Below, in pieces: positions 63,481 to 64,000 of a stretch of 64,000 nucleotides of DNA. The stretch is from Phymorhynchus buccinoides. Lineage: Eukaryota; Mollusca; Gastropoda; Neogastropoda; Raphitomidae. Made by a program: the position numbers and the translations under genes. Under the pieces are notes generated by a model that saw only the letters and a program-made list of their open reading frames with translations, made no database searches and was not told the origin of the DNA. Numbering within the stretch: position 1 is the first letter of the stretch; each line of letters opens with the position of its first letter. The stretch lies in contig CM065691.1 in assembly GCA_017654935.2 (NCBI GenBank), forward strand, positions 36,756,927-36,820,926, in the 5' to 3' direction.

Positions 63481-64000
63481 GTAAATCTTGGCTTCCACAT
63501 CTCTCAAGATATGAGTGTTGACTCACAAGTTCAAACTATCTGTCGGTCAGCATACTGTGAGCTGCGTCGCATTGGTACGATTCGACATCTCCTGTCCTGT
63601 CTGCGCTTTTGTTCTCTCTAAATTAGATTATTGTAATTCACTTTTGTATGGCTGCCCCCAACACGTCCTTGACAAGCTTCAAAAAGTCCAGAACTCTGCT
63701 GCCAGACTTGTCCTCAAGGTCTCTAAGTATCATCATGTTCAACCACTCCTGATATCCCTCCATTGGCTTCCCATCAAAGCACGTATTGACTACAAAATGT
63801 CCACTCTATGTCATTCTTATTTCTCTGGAAATGCCCCTAGCTATATTTCTGACATGCTTTCTGTCTATACTCCATCAAGGCAATTGCGGTCATCTTCGGA
63901 TTCGAAAATTCTCTGTGTTCCTATTACACGAACAAAAATGTTTGGTGAGCGCTCCTTTTCCTTTTCGGCCCCATCAGTTTGGAACTCCTTACCACGCGAA
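63481..64000 (+). pseudogene. LINE (CR1/Jockey-like) RT tail, frameshifted, runs off window
   Basis: First frame VNLGFHISQDMSVDSQVQTI then CRSAYCELRRIGTIRHLLS, ending at TAA 63619; the protein resumes in another frame with LSKLDYCNSLLYGC, KLQKVQNSAARLVLK, SLHWLPIKARIDYK and APSVWNSLPRE to the last base. These are the usual motifs after the RT fingers. A small deletion breaks the frame near 63605. The SINE at 63128 abuts it. Confidence 0.85.

Noticed and set aside
59206..64000. A divergent neighbour gene of ISWI
   Set aside because: No exon with recognisable protein on the plus strand; open frames there are short and overlap repeats.

Overview
The window is animal genomic DNA, intron-rich and packed with microsatellites, minisatellites, SINEs, MITEs and LINE pieces. 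The tRNA-derived SINEs, the dispersed ATATAGCGC repeats and the very long (GA)n and (GT)n tracts suggest a marine mollusc, probably a gastropod. That is inference from repeat style; I cannot name the species.

There is one recognisable host gene, on the minus strand: an ISWI chromatin-remodelling ATPase (SMARCA5/SMARCA1 orthologue). It starts with an ATG at 59205 and stops at 22395, with a probable poly(A) site near 19720. I placed 19 coding exons, each with GT/AG borders and, apart from one junction, matching phases. They give the acidic N-terminus, the AT-hook/AutoN segment, both ATPase lobes ([23 protein letters not shown]) and, at the C-terminus, the SLIDE domain and a basic tail. The exons for NegC, HAND and SANT (roughly 215 codons) are not in the 6.7 kb between exons 15 and 16. 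That interval is filled by tandem arrays and transposons, and exons 15 and 16 do not join in frame.

Layout. 1-19.7 kb: no host gene seen; long microsatellites, dispersed repeats, a 115-bp satellite, SINEs, foldback elements and a LINE tail. 19.7-22.4 kb: probable ISWI 3'UTR, containing a GA microsatellite and a SINE. 22.4-59.2 kb: ISWI exons among introns full of TTAA-flanked (piggyBac-like) MITEs, hAT-like elements, a 290-bp TIR family, five tandem arrays and a 5'-truncated L1/Tx1-type LINE with a 14-bp target-site duplication. 59.2-64 kb: ISWI 5' flank, a tandem repeat carrying nuclear-receptor half-sites, a SINE and a LINE RT tail running off the window.

The most unusual structure is how tandem duplication has met the ISWI splice sites. 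A 113-bp satellite in the intron before exon 10 carries a copy of that exon's 3' splice site and first 11 exon bases in most units (about 14 copies). The 3' ends of exons 6, 14 and 18, each with its 5' splice site, recur in the intron just downstream. Two MITEs of one family amplified different overlapping parts of the same segment into 68-bp and 98-bp satellites. I found no self-contained novel system such as a defence locus or gene cluster.
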